Assembly (NCBI GenBank): GCA_039698035.1
Contig: JBDKSW010000004.1
Coordinates: 248,001 to 312,000 of the forward strand
Origin: JAJFUI01 sp039698035
GTDB taxonomy: Bacteria > Planctomycetota > Planctomycetia > Pirellulales > Thermoguttaceae
DNA length: 64,000 bases
Direction: 5' to 3'
Shown: positions 63,301 to 64,000 of the stretch, piece by piece
Numbering within the stretch: the stretch's first letter is position 1
How the letters are laid out: each line of letters opens with the position of its first letter
Notes under the pieces: generated by a model
What the model was told of the DNA's origin: nothing
Databases searched by the model: none
Seen by the model: the letters and a program-made list of their open reading frames with translations, nothing else
Program-made: the position numbers and the translations under genes

Positions 63301-63830
63301 CCATGCCATTGCTCGGGCGCCAGTTGCGAGGCCGGCTGTCGCTCCCATTGGGCCAAATTCTTCGCTTCGTTCTCGGCCGTCTGATGCTGGCCTCCCTTGA
63401 GCAAGAGTTCCACGAGTCGCCTGCGAATTCGGAGCTTCGTCTCGATCGTCGCACTGTTGTCCGCCGCGCCCAAGGCCGCCTGGTAAAGCTCGACGGCCCG
63501 CTGGGGATTCGCCGCCGAAAGGTCGTAGACCTCCGCCAGCCGAATTCGGGCGGTTGCGTCGTCCGGACGCAGTTGCAGGTAGCGGAGAAAATACGCCCCG
63601 GCGTCCTGATAGTGTCGCTCGCTCGCGAGCGCCTCGGCCCGATCCCGCACGCTCCTGGCCATCCGCACCACCTGATACGTCCGCACGAAGTACAGGGCAA
63701 GAATCGCCAGGCACGCGATGAGCAGCGTGAACAGCATGAAGCGGATGCGCGGGACGCGGCGCATGTTCCGCGGACGCCCGGAGTCGCCGTTGCCGCAACC
63801 ATTGCCGCCGTTCTTGGAAGATGGAGTCAT
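60393..63830 (-). CDS. Large membrane-anchored TPR protein of the exopolysaccharide operon
   Basis: A 1145-residue protein with one N-terminal membrane helix (IRFMLFTLLIACLAILALYF) followed by about twenty tetratricopeptide-like units through the C-terminus (PDDATARIRLAEVYDLSAAN, KGYLGLGQLYVGRGDLRHAI, FAALNNLAALLSECPEPERR). It resembles the PEP-CTERM-system TPR protein (PrsT type). The solenoid probably scaffolds assembly or export components at the periplasmic face. The start lies 11 bases after the stop of the upstream kinase gene, so the two are co-transcribed. Confidence 0.88.
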   Translation of the reverse strand: MTPSSKNGGNGCGNGDSGRPRNMRRVPRIRFMLFTLLIACLAILALYFVRTYQVVRMARSVRDRAEALASERHYQDAGAYFLRYLQLRPDDATARIRLAEVYDLSAANPQRAVELYQAALGAADNSATIETKLRIRRRLVELLLKGGQHQTAENEAKNLAQWERQPASQLAPEQWHGPGLQALAVFGQFRAKNAAVAPSAVERAFQPVLDPRSGEPHVYQDPRVYLARWRYRVQQRLPGAEDDLRAALRLGPEDFDVLLAAAVDAQERMALAKSDPAKMKGLFDAAVGYYQRAIASAPSDAKGYLGLGQLYVGRGDLRHAIETWRTGLKGAGQRDTVLHLLLADAMIQENRLDEAETTLRSLETLCTTLRSQAKFSLRPLIDLRRGQIALRNGDYQNAIDLVAKLAGDKEAASQTELGQRGIYQAWLVLGAANAALQRWDPSLAAYEQATAMASRDLTPRMAAAAVCVRAGKYSAGIRCCQQALTVANALNPPRIWDRQVIYQQLISLLEHESRTEEARRYRELRMTDIANSAELTARWVEEAVWNGKPDEAVTVAQSGVSARPHDPAAHLMLGSAWWAKGEMERAKAAFDAAARAAPDDPRPLDVLFQFYAETHNGRDGRRTLDRIASSRKWSEFERATLLANGYAKLGDVRAAREACKKAVVAAGDDAAKQLRVAESLVRLGDRESARIAERVLRGLAASYPPARQRLAAILLSRGTVQAWDEGRRLLEAPSDGQASEENRLSLALGWMRRGGAESLAQADALCRQLLAGGVKSAVVVELLLAEIEHLRGNTDKARERYRAIADRTPPAAENMVVYVGLLVEHGPADEARNRLAQLEKLAPDNVAVLLLRARWLHGQGQDSRIEPTVEQWAARVLPKSGLRPRIQLAERIGDVYRRVGKYGGGERWYRRVVGLAPGRFEPLALVVAEQGRLDEAIKLCEPAVRNGESLGAAICMCRILMTAKPNAEIQRRCEPSLAIALTTWPESVDLLTSVAGVYILQGKSEEAIQMCREILRREPEHFAALNNLAALLSECPEPERRREARQCVDRAIALFGPRPELLDTQGMVLLTEEKLGQAVAVFHEAVSAPVADPRCYFHLAVAYSRLGELDRARDALAQARRTRLERHVLTQLDRSRLAELESRLR

Positions 63831-63841
63831 GGCAAGTCGCG

Positions 63842-64000
63842 TTACTGGGAAACGTGCCCGTATCGACCATAACGATAGGCGTACTGGCGCGTCGGCACGC
63901 CGTTGAGCACGGCCCCGACGACATGCCCGCCCGCCGCCACAAGACGTTCCGTCGCCATCTGCACCTGATCGGCGCGGCTCACGTCGCGCATCACACAGAC
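63842..64000 (-). CDS. C-terminus of CpsD/BY-kinase-type ATPase, 5' partial
   Basis: The minus-strand frame is open from the window edge to TAA at 63842 and gives 52 residues: VMRDVSRADQVQMATERLVA, AGGHVVGAVLNGVPTRQYAY, RYGRYGHV. The GVVLNGV-type strand followed by a Tyr-rich tail is the end of polysaccharide co-polymerase tyrosine kinases (Wzc/CpsD, EpsD-like). Tail tyrosines would be the autophosphorylation sites. The catalytic part lies outside the window. Confidence 0.75.
   Translation of the reverse strand, partial: VCVMRDVSRADQVQMATERLVAAGGHVVGAVLNGVPTRQYAYRYGRYGHVSQ

Overview
The window looks like chromosomal DNA of a GC-rich member of the Planctomycetota, most likely Pirellulales-like. 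Clues are the LEPR-XLL-type N-terminal motif of a giant surface protein, EpsI and DUF3473 deacetylase genes of an exosortase-type exopolysaccharide locus, several small conserved proteins I recognise only as planctomycete-like, a split str operon (rpsL and rpsG without fusA), and ECF sigma/anti-sigma pairs. No rRNA, insertion sequence, phage or CRISPR was seen.

Layout. 1-9.5 kb: the 3' part of a PEP/pyruvate-binding-domain protein, an ECF sigma factor with its membrane anti-sigma partner, a conserved hypothetical gene, an enlarged Tex protein and a small conserved protein. 9.2-14.5 kb: a housekeeping block with a P-II protein, MurJ, ParA, rpsG, rpsL and tRNA-Phe, tRNA-Leu and tRNA-Arg; sigma-70 promoters and hairpin terminators are visible here. 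14.8-19.6 kb: a minus-strand mannoside-type cluster (GT4, an alpha/alpha-toroid-like protein and two GH130 enzymes). 20-26.8 kb: a metal-efflux operon (small Cys/His membrane protein, His-rich adaptor, HME-RND pump, TolC). 27.2-32.8 kb: PmoA-family protein, HEAT-repeat protein, bifunctional FTCD with a zinc-finger-like insert, and a membrane TPR protein.

33-38.8 kb is the most interesting stretch. It holds short stress or envelope genes (a Cys-rich copper-storage-type protein, PfpI/DJ-1, YciE-type ferritin-like, YHS, DUF1328, a secreted TPR-like protein) around an NtrC-family sigma-54 activator. Three of the promoters carry near-consensus -24/-12 sigma-54 elements and two more carry weaker ones, mostly 56-64 bp from the start codon. 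I propose a local sigma-54 regulon controlled by this response regulator.

39.7-44 kb: a secreted beta-helix protein of 1437 aa with six fibronectin type III repeats in an A-B-A-B-B-B pattern. 44.1-64 kb: a 20-kb minus-strand exopolysaccharide operon running from the end of a tyrosine-kinase-type ATPase through a large TPR protein, EpsI, priming sugar transferase, deacetylase, two GT2, four further glycosyltransferases, an O-antigen-ligase-type polymerase, a CapK/PaaK-like ligase, a flippase and a beta-propeller/FN3 protein. Most junctions overlap by 1-14 bases, which suggests translational coupling. No exosortase gene is inside the window.
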